A stretch of DNA of 64,000 nt from Haloplanus sp. HW8-1 (GTDB lineage Archaea > Halobacteriota > Halobacteria > Halobacteriales > Haloferacaceae), in assembly GCF_023703795.1 (NCBI RefSeq), contig NZ_CP098518.1:1054001-1118000 (forward strand), read 5' to 3'. The stretch's first letter is position 1. Each line of letters opens with the position of its first letter. The notes under the pieces were generated by a model, which was not told where the DNA came from, ran no database searches, and saw only the letters and a list, made by a program, of their open reading frames with translations. This document shows positions 51,394-59,902 of this stretch, in pieces. The translations under genes were made by a program, and so were the position numbers.

Positions 51394-53079
51394 TCAGTTC
51401 TCGGGTTCGATCGCCGAGACGTCGAACTGCTTCCGAAACTGTTGTACCGCTTCGTCGGACCCGACGAGGACGATGTGTTCGGGTCCCACGAACTCCCGCT
51501 GTGGATCGACCGTGGTGGTGAGCCCGGATTCGTCTTCGATGGCGATGACGCGACAGCCCGTCTTTTCGTAGATGCCCGACGCTGCGAGCGTCGACCCCGA
51601 AAGCGGTGTCGCTGGAACGCGGAGGAGCCGAATCTGGCTCGCCGGAGCGAGGACATCCTCACCGCGGAGTTCCCTGGCGACCATCCGAGCACTCACCCGT
51701 GGGACGGAGAGTACGTAGTCCGCTCCGGCACTCAGTGCCTTCCGGGTCGTGCCTGGGTCACTCACCCGGGCGAGAATCTCGATATCGCGGTTCAGCGACC
51801 GGGCTAACACCGTCGTCAGCAGTGATGCGGAATCGTCCGGCAGTCCGACGATGATCGCACCGGCAGTCTCTATCTCTGCCTCTTCCAGGATTTCGTCCGA
51901 TCTGGAGTCGCCCACGACGTCCACCTCCTCGCGGTCTTCGATATCGATAGTCACGACGTCGATTCCTTGCTCGGAGACGAACTCCCGTGCGGCTTTGCCG
52001 ACTTCGCCCTGTCCGGCAACGACGATGCGCTCGTGGGTCCGAAGCATGCGGGACGGCTGAGTGAAATCACTGAACGCCTCCAACGCATCGTGTGCGCCCG
52101 TGAGGAGCAGTACCGTATTCGAGCGGATGATGGCGTCCGGATCCGGGGGGAGCTGTAGTTCCCCGTCGATCCACGCACCGATGATGTTAGCCCCCGTTTC
52201 CTCTCTAATTTTCGAGTTACGGATTCGTGTTCCTATCAGTCGGTTTCCCTGCTGGATGGGGACCTCCGTGACTTCTAGTTCACCCCCGAGCTTGATCGTG
52301 TCCGTCAACTCCGATTTGAACGAAGAGACCGCTTTCTCGGCGAGTCTCTGTCCGAGCACTCCATGCGGAGACAGGACGGTATCCGCACCCGTGTCCAACA
52401 AGATGTCCCGCATCTCGCTGTCGTCGGTCAGCGTGATGACGTCGATATCCGAATCGAGTGACCGCACGGTCAGGATCGTGTTGACGGTTGCATCCCCGGT
52501 ATCCGTGATGACTGCTCGTGCCGTCTCGATGCTGGCTCGTTCGAATGCCGACGCGTCCTGTGGAGAGCCGTGAATGACTGAATACCCGTCGTCGGACAGT
52601 TCTTTGGCGTTCTCTTCGGACGAGGAAATCAAGACGTAGTCGATACCCAGTTCTCGGAGTTCATCGAGGAGGATGGCGGAGTCACGCCGGTATTCACAGA
52701 TGATGACGTGATCGGATTTGGGAGAGAGCCGGTTGTCGAGGTTGACCTCGGCTCCCGTGAACAACGGGATGATGATGAGCCTGAGCGTGAAGAACCCCAG
52801 CGCGATACCGGAAATCTGCGTTCCAGCGACGAACAAGAACATCAGCGGATGACTCCACAGCCCGGAATCCTGTCCGTATCCGGTCGTAGTCATCGTCTGG
52901 ACGACGAACTCGAACGATGCGAATATCGACTGGTCGACCCCTTCCAGCCGAGCCAGTGCAACGTTGTACGTGACTGTGTACACAGCGATCAGCACAGCTA
53001 GTCCGGTGAGATAGTAGACGACGATCCGATCCCGACGAGAGAGTTGAATATCGAACGGGTGTTCTGGAAGATCAGGCAT
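51394..53079 (-). CDS. Potassium channel with two TrkA-N/TrkA-C pairs
   Basis: 561 residues. Two to three membrane helices with the filter TMTTTGYGQDSG (~residues 62-73), then two RCK modules: TrkA-N ~120-235 (VIICEYRRDSAILLDELREL; the GxGxxG motif is degenerate) and TrkA-C, then a second TrkA-N ~340-450 (RIVVAGQGEVGKAAREFVSE, GxGxxG present) and TrkA-C (~480-555). It gates K+ by nucleotide or ion binding, relevant to salt-in osmoadaptation. Downstream are UspA and APC-UspA; upstream, 11 bp away, a VapB-like gene. Confidence 0.92.
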   Translation of the reverse strand: MPDLPEHPFDIQLSRRDRIVVYYLTGLAVLIAVYTVTYNVALARLEGVDQSIFASFEFVVQTMTTTGYGQDSGLWSHPLMFLFVAGTQISGIALGFFTLRLIIIPLFTGAEVNLDNRLSPKSDHVIICEYRRDSAILLDELRELGIDYVLISSSEENAKELSDDGYSVIHGSPQDASAFERASIETARAVITDTGDATVNTILTVRSLDSDIDVITLTDDSEMRDILLDTGADTVLSPHGVLGQRLAEKAVSSFKSELTDTIKLGGELEVTEVPIQQGNRLIGTRIRNSKIREETGANIIGAWIDGELQLPPDPDAIIRSNTVLLLTGAHDALEAFSDFTQPSRMLRTHERIVVAGQGEVGKAAREFVSEQGIDVVTIDIEDREEVDVVGDSRSDEILEEAEIETAGAIIVGLPDDSASLLTTVLARSLNRDIEILARVSDPGTTRKALSAGADYVLSVPRVSARMVARELRGEDVLAPASQIRLLRVPATPLSGSTLAASGIYEKTGCRVIAIEDESGLTTTVDPQREFVGPEHIVLVGSDEAVQQFRKQFDVSAIEPEN

Positions 53080-53090
53080 TGGTCGGTCGT

Positions 53091-53321
53091 CTACGCCGAT
53101 TCCTCGTCGATGCGCTCGCGTCCGCGTTCGTTGATCTTGTCGGCGATATCCCGCACGTCGCTCTCGGTGAGTTCGCTCTCGCTCGTGAGTTCGTCCATCA
53201 CTTCGAGGGCGTCGACCTTCTCTTCGATCGCTTGCCGCGTGACCTCGCTCCAGTTGATCTCCGGGTGCTGCTCCATTCGCTCTTTGAGGTCGTCGTCCAC
53301 GTTGACCGTGATCGATGGCAT
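53091..53321 (-). CDS. VapB-type antitoxin-like protein, no partner gene adjacent
   Basis: 76 residues from ATG 53321. PSITVNVDDDLKERMEQHPE and INWSEVTRQAIEEKVDAL form a ribbon-helix-helix DNA-binding domain typical of VapB, then an acidic helical tail (toxin-binding region). No PIN gene follows; the K+ channel begins 11 bp later. The only related toxin piece is the truncated vapC beyond repeat R5. It may act as an autoregulator of the channel/stress operon or be orphaned. Confidence 0.8.
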   Translation of the reverse strand: MPSITVNVDDDLKERMEQHPEINWSEVTRQAIEEKVDALEVMDELTSESELTESDVRDIADKINERGRERIDEESA

Positions 53322-53338
53322 ACAGGATACTATAAAAT

Positions 53339-53352
53339 CACAGAATACTGTG
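53339..53352. promoter_or_regulatory. Palindromic operator upstream of the VapB-like gene
   Basis: CACAG AATA CTGTG, 17 bp before ATG 53321 and next to an AT-rich TTTTATAG box. VapB-type proteins repress by binding such palindromes, so autoregulation is likely. Confidence 0.55.
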
Positions 53353-53366
53353 TTCTTTGGTGTATA

Positions 53367-53690
53367 CATCATCCGTCGATTTCGACCGTTTCAGGCCAAG
53401 CAAGGGGGTTCGTTCGCCGACCGAGTGCCTGCAGCGCCCATCGCTGAATTTTCGTTCGTAATCGCACGACAACGGTGTGGCGAACGTCGATGTCATCGTC
53501 TCTGGGTGCACTGCCGTTGATTTCGCTCAGCCACTGACCGATTCCGACCGACGACGGTTCCGTCCCGTGGTTCGCTACCGCTACGGCGTGGCGCTTGGCC
53601 GCTACTATTGGGTCGTTGAACGTCACTCGGTCACGAGCAACTGTGTCCCGGTAAAATCGGGAGGTGTTGGTCACGGAAACGCGACACTAC
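53367..53690 (+). repeat. Long dispersed repeat R, copy R5
   Basis: CGTCGATTTCGACCGTTTCA, GGCCAAGCAAGGGGG, GTGCCTGCAGCGCCCATCGC, AATCGCACGACAACGG, TGCCGTTGATTTCGC and CACGAGCAACTGTG follow in order. It is most similar to R1, and both are followed by the same vapC 3' region. The minus-strand frame 53674-53369 is open for 101 codons. Confidence 0.75.
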
Positions 53691-53776
53691 CTATAGTAGC
53701 GTTTGGAACTGTTTGCACACCTGATCGCCAGACTGCGTGCGATCAGGTGTGCGATGACTTACAAAGGCTACTATAG
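53691..53776. mobile_element. 86-bp palindromic mini-element (MITE)
   Basis: Outer ends CTATAGTAGC and GCTACTATAG are perfect inverses; inside, GCACACCTGATCGC pairs with GCGATCAGGTGTGC. The same junction in the R1 copy (3261-3285) reads ACACTAC then ATAGTTGATG with no insert, so this is a recent insertion with a known empty site. Non-autonomous; its source IS is not in the window. Confidence 0.8.
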
Positions 53777-53820
53777 TTGATGAGAACCAATATAGGACAC
53801 TCAATCATCTTGCCTTCGAA

Positions 53821-54065
53821 TCAGTCGAACTCTGGGACCAAATCCTCGGCGAGTTCGGCAGCGAGTTCACTACCGGTGAGCCAGGTGATTTGCTCGTCGT
53901 CGAATCCGTAGTTCGGAAGTAGCGCTTCGACTGCTTCGCCGAGTGGAATATCGTTCGTGACGACGAGAACTCGATTCCCGGCCCCATCAAGCAGGGTTTC
54001 GAGCGCCAGCCCCACGAGTTCCGTATCCGCTTTTTCGACGACATCCTCCGATCGATCGCTGGTGT
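53821..54065 (-). pseudogene. Truncated vapC-like PIN gene (3' part only)
   Basis: The frame DRSEDVVEKADTELVGLALE continues to VVTNDIPLGEAVEALLPNYG and the stop at 53821. It is a near copy of residues 102-181 of the PIN gene at 3324. Identity ends at 54062-54065; the first ~100 residues, including D11 and E49, are missing, so it is inactive. Together with R5 it forms the same block as R1-vapC. Confidence 0.85.
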
Positions 54066-54164
54066 ATCAACGATCTCAACCTCTTTAGGGTTTCTAACGG
54101 GAATCCGTTTTGCTGTCTTCGTGGGGGCCCAGACAGAGAGATAGTCCTTCCGTGTGGCCGATAC
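54066..54164. other. Junction between vapC fragment and BREX locus
   Basis: About 100 bp unlike either copy of vapC. No gene. This is one end of the R5-vapC duplication. Confidence 0.4.
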
Positions 54165-57071
54165 CTATACTGGGAACGCGAAGCACAGGTTCTCCACCTC
54201 CGGGGCGAGTGAGACTATCTGCGCCTTTCGTTCTAACTCCTGGCGACGACTCTCGATACGCTGTTCAAGTCTATTGAGACGCTCCTGTTGGCCGCGAATT
54301 GCGATGTCCATGTTCGACCCCGTCTCAGCCTTCTGTTCGTAGTTCTCGATGAATTCTTGGATTCGCTGACGCTCTGCTTCAGCATATTCTTCGAGATCGT
54401 TCAGTTCCTGTTGAGTTTCCTCGCGGCGACGTTCATACAGTTCTTCTTTCAGAGAGGCAACTCTCTGACTGACATAGCGATCAGCAGCCGCTCGCAACTG
54501 CCCTTGGTGCTCAATCAGAGATCGTGCGCGGTCCGCATCGGGCGAACCTTTGATGCTCTCTCCATCGACAACTCGTTGACCGAGGCGCCCTCGGGGATCT
54601 CGGTGGTTCGCATCGACATACACCGAAATCATGTCTTCGCGAATGACTTCACCCGTTCCGTCTTCAAACGTCACACGGTAGTTGTAGGCGATTCCCGGCT
54701 GGTCAACGAACGGAAGGAGCTTCAGACCGACATTACCCTGCTCACTCTCCAGCACTCGCTGCATGAGTCGCTGAACCAGTTCGTCGTCAGGAGAGACGTA
54801 ATCGATGCCATCGTGGTCCATGGCGAACTCTCGGCTGAACGTGAACGGGCCGTACTTTTCGTCAGTACCCTGCCGAAGGGAGCGAGGTAGTTCGGCTCGA
54901 TAGAGATTGGTCCCTGCCTTCTCGACGTCACCACCAAGCACCTCGATTCCGCGCTCGACGAACTCGTGGATGTCTGCTTCGGTCCCGTAGACATCCTCGG
55001 ACTCGTCCATGACTTCCTGGATCTTCTGTCGGCTCTCTTGATCGAACGTGCTCGTGTCGACGAGGCTGCGTTCGTACCACTCTTGGAGCGTGCGTTGGCG
55101 CTCGTCGATGAGTTCTTCGAGTTCCTCTTTCGTGGCACTCGCTGGTTCCTCGTTCCGGATAGACTCCATGATGAGCGAGTCGACGTTGATGTCGTCGAGC
55201 ATCCCAAGGACGTCGGCCGTGTTGCCGAGTTTCCCCCGGATGCTCTCGACCTTGTTCTGGAGCATGTCGAAAATCTCGCCCTCGCGAGTATCTTCGAACG
55301 TGAAGTTCCAGACCTTGACCTCTTCGTCCTGCCCGTAGCGGTGAAGGCGACCGATACGCTGCTCGAGGCGGTTGGGATTCCACGGCAGCTCGTAGTTCAC
55401 CATAATGTGGCAGCTGTGCTGGAGGTCGATCCCCTCACTCGCTGCATCAGTCGCAAAGAGGAGACGGGACTGCCCGTGGTTGAACTCCTCCTCGATACGA
55501 GCACGCTCCTCCTTGTCGACGTCACCGTGGATGACGAGAATCTCGTCGGCCCAGGGTTCGTCCATCACGAGGTCGAGAAGGTAATCCAGCGTGTCGCGGT
55601 ACTGGGTGAACAGCAAGAGCTTCTCGTCGGGTTGCTCCTCAAGCAACTGCTGGATGTAGCGGCGCACCTTCTGCGCTTTCGAGTCGACGGAGATGCTCTC
55701 TGCCAGCGAAACGAGATCGCGAAGCGTTTCGATCTCTTCCTCGAGTTGTGCGTCGCTCTCGGTGACGGTCAGCGCAGAGAGTTCCTCCTCAGCCCGTTGC
55801 TTGTCGTCTTCGCCGAGGTCTTCGCCGTCGAGATACGCTGACGCCTCCTCCGAGAGACGGGTGGTGCTTGACTGTTCGTCGACGAGGTCGCCCAAGCGAC
55901 GGCTCAGTGTCGCTTTGATGGCGCCGATGCTGCTGACGAGTCGCTTCTGCATGAGCGCCATCGCGAACCCGACCGCTGGTTCGTTCAGTTTCTCGGACCG
56001 GTTGTAGACGTTCTGTACGTAATCAGTAACCGCACGGTAGAACTGCCGTTCCTCGTGGGGCATATCGATTGGAATCGTGGTGACCTCACGGTCGGGGAAG
56101 ATGCGTTCGCCGTCGTCGTCGTACAGCGTCTGTTTCCCGCGTCGGATCATCACGCGGTCGACGGCCTCCTTCGAGAGATGCTGGTCCTCGGCGACGAGGA
56201 ACGGGTCGATGTACTCGACGAGCGAGCGGAACGCTTCGCCCTTGCCGTCGTGTGGCGTCGCGCTGAGGAGGAGGAGCGAGTCAGAATTACCGGCGACCCG
56301 CTCAACCATCTTCGACGTTTTACTCGGCGACTCTCCCCGCTTGGCGGCCTTGTGGGCTTCGTCGACCACCACGACATCCCAGAACGTCTCGTCGAGGGCG
56401 GGCTGGAACTCCTCCTGCCGGAGAAACGCCTGGCTCGTGACCAGTTGCTGATGGTCTTGGTCCCAGATATTGGATTCCTCGCCGAGTCGGCGGCGCTCTC
56501 CTTCGGCCCACTGCCTGTCGGCCGGCGTGAGGCCGATGTCGAAGAACCGATCCATGTCTCGGATCCACTTCTTCTGAAGGTGGGCAGGAACGACGAACAG
56601 GACACGCTCAGCGCGGTTTCGAGCGGTGAGTTCTTTGAGAATGAGGCCTGCCTCGATGGTCTTCCCGAGGCCGACATCGTCGGCGATCAGCGCGCGCTGG
56701 CGGAGCTTCTGCATCACCCAGTTGACCGCGGCGAGCTGGTACGGTTCGAGGCGAACTAGCGAGTTCGAGATGCTCAGTAGCTGGCCTTGCTCGTGGGCAA
56801 TCTGAAACTGGAGCGCCTGGGAACGCAGATCGAACCATTCGGCTGAGACTGCTTCGTGATCGGGATGCAGTTTATCGGCCGACGCTGGTTCCAACTCGGC
56901 GAGTCGATTGCGTTTTGACTCAATCTCGACATCGTCGATACAGACGGTCTTCACACCCGCGTCTTCGACGTACGCTCGCAGGTACTCAAGATCGCCGACT
57001 GAGTATGTTTTGATGACCTCGGCCGGAGTCCCGTTCAGGCGTATCGAGTCGCCAGGATCGAACGAATTCAT
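54165..57071 (-). CDS. brxHII: SNF2-family helicase of BREX (BrxHII-like)
   Basis: 968 residues. SNF2 motifs: LEPYQLAAVNWVM, ADDVGLGKTIEAGLIL (Walker A, ~131-145), VVVVDEAH (DEAH ~237-240), LLLSATPHDGKGEAF, DKEERARIEEEFNHG, ATDAASEGIDLQ (motif V) and RIGRLHRYGQDE (motif VI). The rest is helical with a coiled tail (~850-940). BrxHII helicases belong to type 3 and haloarchaeal type 5 BREX. Its ATG overlaps the preceding nuclease stop by 4 bp. I considered DISARM DrmD, but PglX and PglZ beside it point to BREX. Confidence 0.85.
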   Translation of the reverse strand: MNSFDPGDSIRLNGTPAEVIKTYSVGDLEYLRAYVEDAGVKTVCIDDVEIESKRNRLAELEPASADKLHPDHEAVSAEWFDLRSQALQFQIAHEQGQLLSISNSLVRLEPYQLAAVNWVMQKLRQRALIADDVGLGKTIEAGLILKELTARNRAERVLFVVPAHLQKKWIRDMDRFFDIGLTPADRQWAEGERRRLGEESNIWDQDHQQLVTSQAFLRQEEFQPALDETFWDVVVVDEAHKAAKRGESPSKTSKMVERVAGNSDSLLLLSATPHDGKGEAFRSLVEYIDPFLVAEDQHLSKEAVDRVMIRRGKQTLYDDDGERIFPDREVTTIPIDMPHEERQFYRAVTDYVQNVYNRSEKLNEPAVGFAMALMQKRLVSSIGAIKATLSRRLGDLVDEQSSTTRLSEEASAYLDGEDLGEDDKQRAEEELSALTVTESDAQLEEEIETLRDLVSLAESISVDSKAQKVRRYIQQLLEEQPDEKLLLFTQYRDTLDYLLDLVMDEPWADEILVIHGDVDKEERARIEEEFNHGQSRLLFATDAASEGIDLQHSCHIMVNYELPWNPNRLEQRIGRLHRYGQDEEVKVWNFTFEDTREGEIFDMLQNKVESIRGKLGNTADVLGMLDDINVDSLIMESIRNEEPASATKEELEELIDERQRTLQEWYERSLVDTSTFDQESRQKIQEVMDESEDVYGTEADIHEFVERGIEVLGGDVEKAGTNLYRAELPRSLRQGTDEKYGPFTFSREFAMDHDGIDYVSPDDELVQRLMQRVLESEQGNVGLKLLPFVDQPGIAYNYRVTFEDGTGEVIREDMISVYVDANHRDPRGRLGQRVVDGESIKGSPDADRARSLIEHQGQLRAAADRYVSQRVASLKEELYERRREETQQELNDLEEYAEAERQRIQEFIENYEQKAETGSNMDIAIRGQQERLNRLEQRIESRRQELERKAQIVSLAPEVENLCFAFPV

Positions 57072-57559
57072 TGCCCCTCTACTGGGTCAGATGACGACGT
57101 CTCGTCCTCTTTTTCCGTCTCTGTTCCAGTCGTATATTCACGAAATGCTCGTTCGAACGTATAGTCCTCGATCAGGTTCGCCTCGCTCGCGTTGTGGTCG
57201 CTCAATTCTCCTCTATCTTTTGTATTCACCCTGAAATCGGTTCTCCCGATTTCATCGAAGGCCACGTAGAATATCTCGTCTTCCTCGACGACATATCCAG
57301 CAAAAATATCGACCTGCCCATCCTGATACTGTTCAGTGAACAGCCGATATTTCCAGGGTTTCTCGTCGTTTTGGTTCGCCTTCTTGACCTGTGTCCGGAG
57401 GAGTTCGTCGTCTTTGTCAGCAACGAGGTCGTATTTGTACGACCCGTGGGTGTAGGACACTCGACATCCTTGACGAACGAGATGGGCTGCGACAGCGAGT
57501 TCGGCTTCTTCACCATCGATGTGACCCGTATTACGGTTCATCTCTACGCTCGCTTCCAA
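57068..57559 (-). CDS. PD-(D/E)XK-like nuclease in the BREX operon
   Basis: 163 residues (ATG 57559 or 57541). The fold is like group I intron-type PD-(D/E)XK nucleases: GEEAELAVAAHLVRQGCRVS (helix with first Glu), YTHGSYKYDLVADKDDELLR (Asp) and TQVKKANQND (the second K; D-x-n-QxK type). An acidic Ser-rich tail follows. It is not a standard BREX gene. It overlaps brxHII by 4 bp and follows pglZ by 61 bp, so all three are expressed together. By eye the gene is AT-richer than pglZ. It may be the effector or an add-on defence gene. Confidence 0.7.
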   Translation of the reverse strand: MEASVEMNRNTGHIDGEEAELAVAAHLVRQGCRVSYTHGSYKYDLVADKDDELLRTQVKKANQNDEKPWKYRLFTEQYQDGQVDIFAGYVVEEDEIFYVAFDEIGRTDFRVNTKDRGELSDHNASEANLIEDYTFERAFREYTTGTETEKEDETSSSDPVEGQ

Positions 57560-57620
57560 CCAACGTATTGTGTTGTGGGAGCAGCATCATCGTTCACGGT
57601 TCCTTCGGGGCATACTGGTG

Positions 57621-59900
57621 TTACTCTTGGGTGATCGTAACGAAGTTCAATACAAACTCTTGAGGGAGAACGCCGCCGTGGTAGAATCGGGCGTCCGGTA
57701 GTCCCCGGTTGCGGAAGCGTCGAATCGGGTCCGCGAGGACGCTAACCTTCGTGTCGTCGTCGAGGTAACCGAGGTGAGCGTTCTCGTCGAGAAGTACGCC
57801 AGGCGTATTCTCGTCGAGATCGGCGCCGGCAACCCACCGACGAGTCACTTTCTCGGCTTCATCCGGTGGGTGGATGTCGTCGATGTCGACGTTCTCTGGG
57901 AGTGAGACGAAGCCGTGATCGGCGAGGATGTACGCTCGGTCCCACTCGCCCTGGTCGATCTTCTCGCAGATGATGGCCGATATTTTCTCGATACGGTCGC
58001 TGAACACGCTCTCGAAGTCGATCAGTTCCTCCTCGCCCGCCTTATCGAGGTCGTTCCAGTAGTAGGCGACACGGGTGTTACTCCACCCCGACTCGTCGTC
58101 CTCGCTCTGCATGATGTAACTCCAGCCGTCGTCCTTCAGTATCTTCTCGCGCTGGTAGTTACTGATCTCGCGGCCGTTGCGTTCGGGAATCAGTTCCCCA
58201 TCGTCGAGTTCGGTGTTGAAACTGAACTTGCTGCCTGGTGTGAGGGCTGCCTTCCCAAACTCGGTGTCCGAGGGGAGCGTCCCGACCCAGGCGGTCTCGT
58301 CGACCTCGAGGCTGGGAAGGTCACGGCGGACCGATTCGGCCAGTTCGTGTGCGAGGTCGAAACGCAGTGCGTCGACGATGAACAACGCGACGCTCTGGCC
58401 ACTCTGGAGGTGTTCTTGCTCCTGGTCGAAAAACTGGTGCGCGTAGTTCTCACCCACGAACGGCGAACCAGCCTCGATTTGGTCGACGACGAGATCACCC
58501 AGGTCGCTGAGATAGTCGAGGTACCGCGACTCAGTCAGCGACGTGCGTAAGTCGTCGAGTGTCGCCGTCGCGGGGTGCTCTTCGGGGAGGTCATGTTCGG
58601 GCTCGCCCGAGACGACGAGAGTGTACACGGCGTTGTCGATCTGCCAGGTTCCGTCGTCGACGTCGCCGTAGAGGTCGACGACGTCGGTCGTATCGCCGCG
58701 TTCCTCCCACGTCTCGAGTTCGTGTGCCAGTTTGGCGACTTCGACGGCCTGCTCCCAGACGTGCGTCCACGGGACGTCGCCGTAGGTCGTTTCGAGACGC
58801 CGGTGGCGATTGGATGCACGAGTCGTGCACGTCTCGTACTCGCCGGCGTGGAATGCTTGCGTCCATTCGTCCCAGAGTTCGTGTTCGAGCGAGGCGTCGA
58901 CGGGACAGTCGGCGAGTTCCCACGGATCGTCGTGAGTGCGGAGGACATCGTGCCAGAAGCGAGCGTCAGGGTCGAGGTAGACGTGTGCCAGTTCCTCGGC
59001 ACGTTCGGAATCGACCTTGCTCAGCAGCGACTGGAGTTCGGGCCGGGAGATTCCCAGTCCGGAACTGGATTCGGGTCGGTATTCGGCGTCGAGCAGTGAC
59101 GTATCGAGACCTTCCTCGACGAGCCACTCGGCGACCGCCCAACGTCGCGTGCGCCTCACGAGCAACTCCTCGTCGGTGATTCCTTCGACGGCAGCGACGC
59201 CGTCGTCGACGAGGAGATCGCGAATCTTCACCAGGTCATCGGGATCGTCAGGGAGGTTTTCGGCGCCGTGTTCGAGCACGAACTGCACCGGGTCGTCGTG
59301 CCCGTCGAGGACGATCTTCGTCTGAAGGCCCTGAAGCGTCGGCAGACCACCCTCGCCGTTGAGCTCCCGGAAGAGCGTCTTCGCGACCTGCTCGCGGTCG
59401 CTCTCGTCGGCGTCCCCGCGAGCTTGTGAGCGGGGGGTCGTGGAGTCGTCCGAAAGATCGCTGGGCGATCTTTCGTGATCACGAGAGCGGCCATTGGCCG
59501 CTCTCGAACGACTCCGCTCCGCGGCGTCTTCGTAGGCCGTGCGGATCGAGGCCGCCTGGATGCGGTCGTTCTCGAAACAGCGTGCGGCGAGCTTGCCGAT
59601 GTGTGCTTCGACGACACCACCAGTGTTCTCGACGTCCTGGAACCAGTCCACGTCGTCGTTGTGTGCCTGGGGTACGTACCAGACGGTTCGGTCCCGGGGC
59701 GCGTCGGCGCGGAGCTCCAATGGCGACTGTTCGGCCGCGTGGAACTCACAGCCCAGCGAGTGGCTCACACTCTCGACGACGTCGCGAAGGTAGCCACCGT
59801 CGTCCCACCAGAGTACGACCGGCTCTTCGTCGGCTGCCTCGGCGATGGCAGTCTCGATGGCGTCTTCGGCGCACTGTGGGAGGGTTTTGGTTGCGGGCAT
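57621..59900 (-). CDS. pglZ: PglZ-domain protein of BREX
   Basis: 759 residues. The alkaline-phosphatase-like PglZ domain covers ~495-740: SVALFIVDALRFDLAHELAE (metal Asp), WVGTLPSDTEFGKAALTPGS, ILADHGFVSLP (DHG metal site) and RRWVAGADL. The N-terminal part (1-490) is helical with VVLWWDDGGYLRDVVE at the start. PglZ is a core BREX protein needed for both modification and exclusion. A palindromic in-frame insert (59442-59515) lies in the linker at residues ~129-153. It starts 2 bp after pglX. Confidence 0.88.
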   Translation of the reverse strand: MPATKTLPQCAEDAIETAIAEAADEEPVVLWWDDGGYLRDVVESVSHSLGCEFHAAEQSPLELRADAPRDRTVWYVPQAHNDDVDWFQDVENTGGVVEAHIGKLAARCFENDRIQAASIRTAYEDAAERSRSRAANGRSRDHERSPSDLSDDSTTPRSQARGDADESDREQVAKTLFRELNGEGGLPTLQGLQTKIVLDGHDDPVQFVLEHGAENLPDDPDDLVKIRDLLVDDGVAAVEGITDEELLVRRTRRWAVAEWLVEEGLDTSLLDAEYRPESSSGLGISRPELQSLLSKVDSERAEELAHVYLDPDARFWHDVLRTHDDPWELADCPVDASLEHELWDEWTQAFHAGEYETCTTRASNRHRRLETTYGDVPWTHVWEQAVEVAKLAHELETWEERGDTTDVVDLYGDVDDGTWQIDNAVYTLVVSGEPEHDLPEEHPATATLDDLRTSLTESRYLDYLSDLGDLVVDQIEAGSPFVGENYAHQFFDQEQEHLQSGQSVALFIVDALRFDLAHELAESVRRDLPSLEVDETAWVGTLPSDTEFGKAALTPGSKFSFNTELDDGELIPERNGREISNYQREKILKDDGWSYIMQSEDDESGWSNTRVAYYWNDLDKAGEEELIDFESVFSDRIEKISAIICEKIDQGEWDRAYILADHGFVSLPENVDIDDIHPPDEAEKVTRRWVAGADLDENTPGVLLDENAHLGYLDDDTKVSVLADPIRRFRNRGLPDARFYHGGVLPQEFVLNFVTITQE
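59442..59515. repeat. Nested palindromic insert in the pglZ linker
   Basis: Outer arms GGAGTCGT (59442-59449) and ACGACTCC (59508-59515) enclose two perfect hairpins: CGAAAGATCGC / GCGATCTTTCG (59451-59475) and CGAGAGCGGCCA / TGGCCGCTCTCG (59482-59506). The three-stem form looks like a mobile palindromic element read in frame, giving an Arg/Ser-rich linker (RSRAANGRSRDHERS). Confidence 0.7.
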
Positions 59901-59902
59901 GG

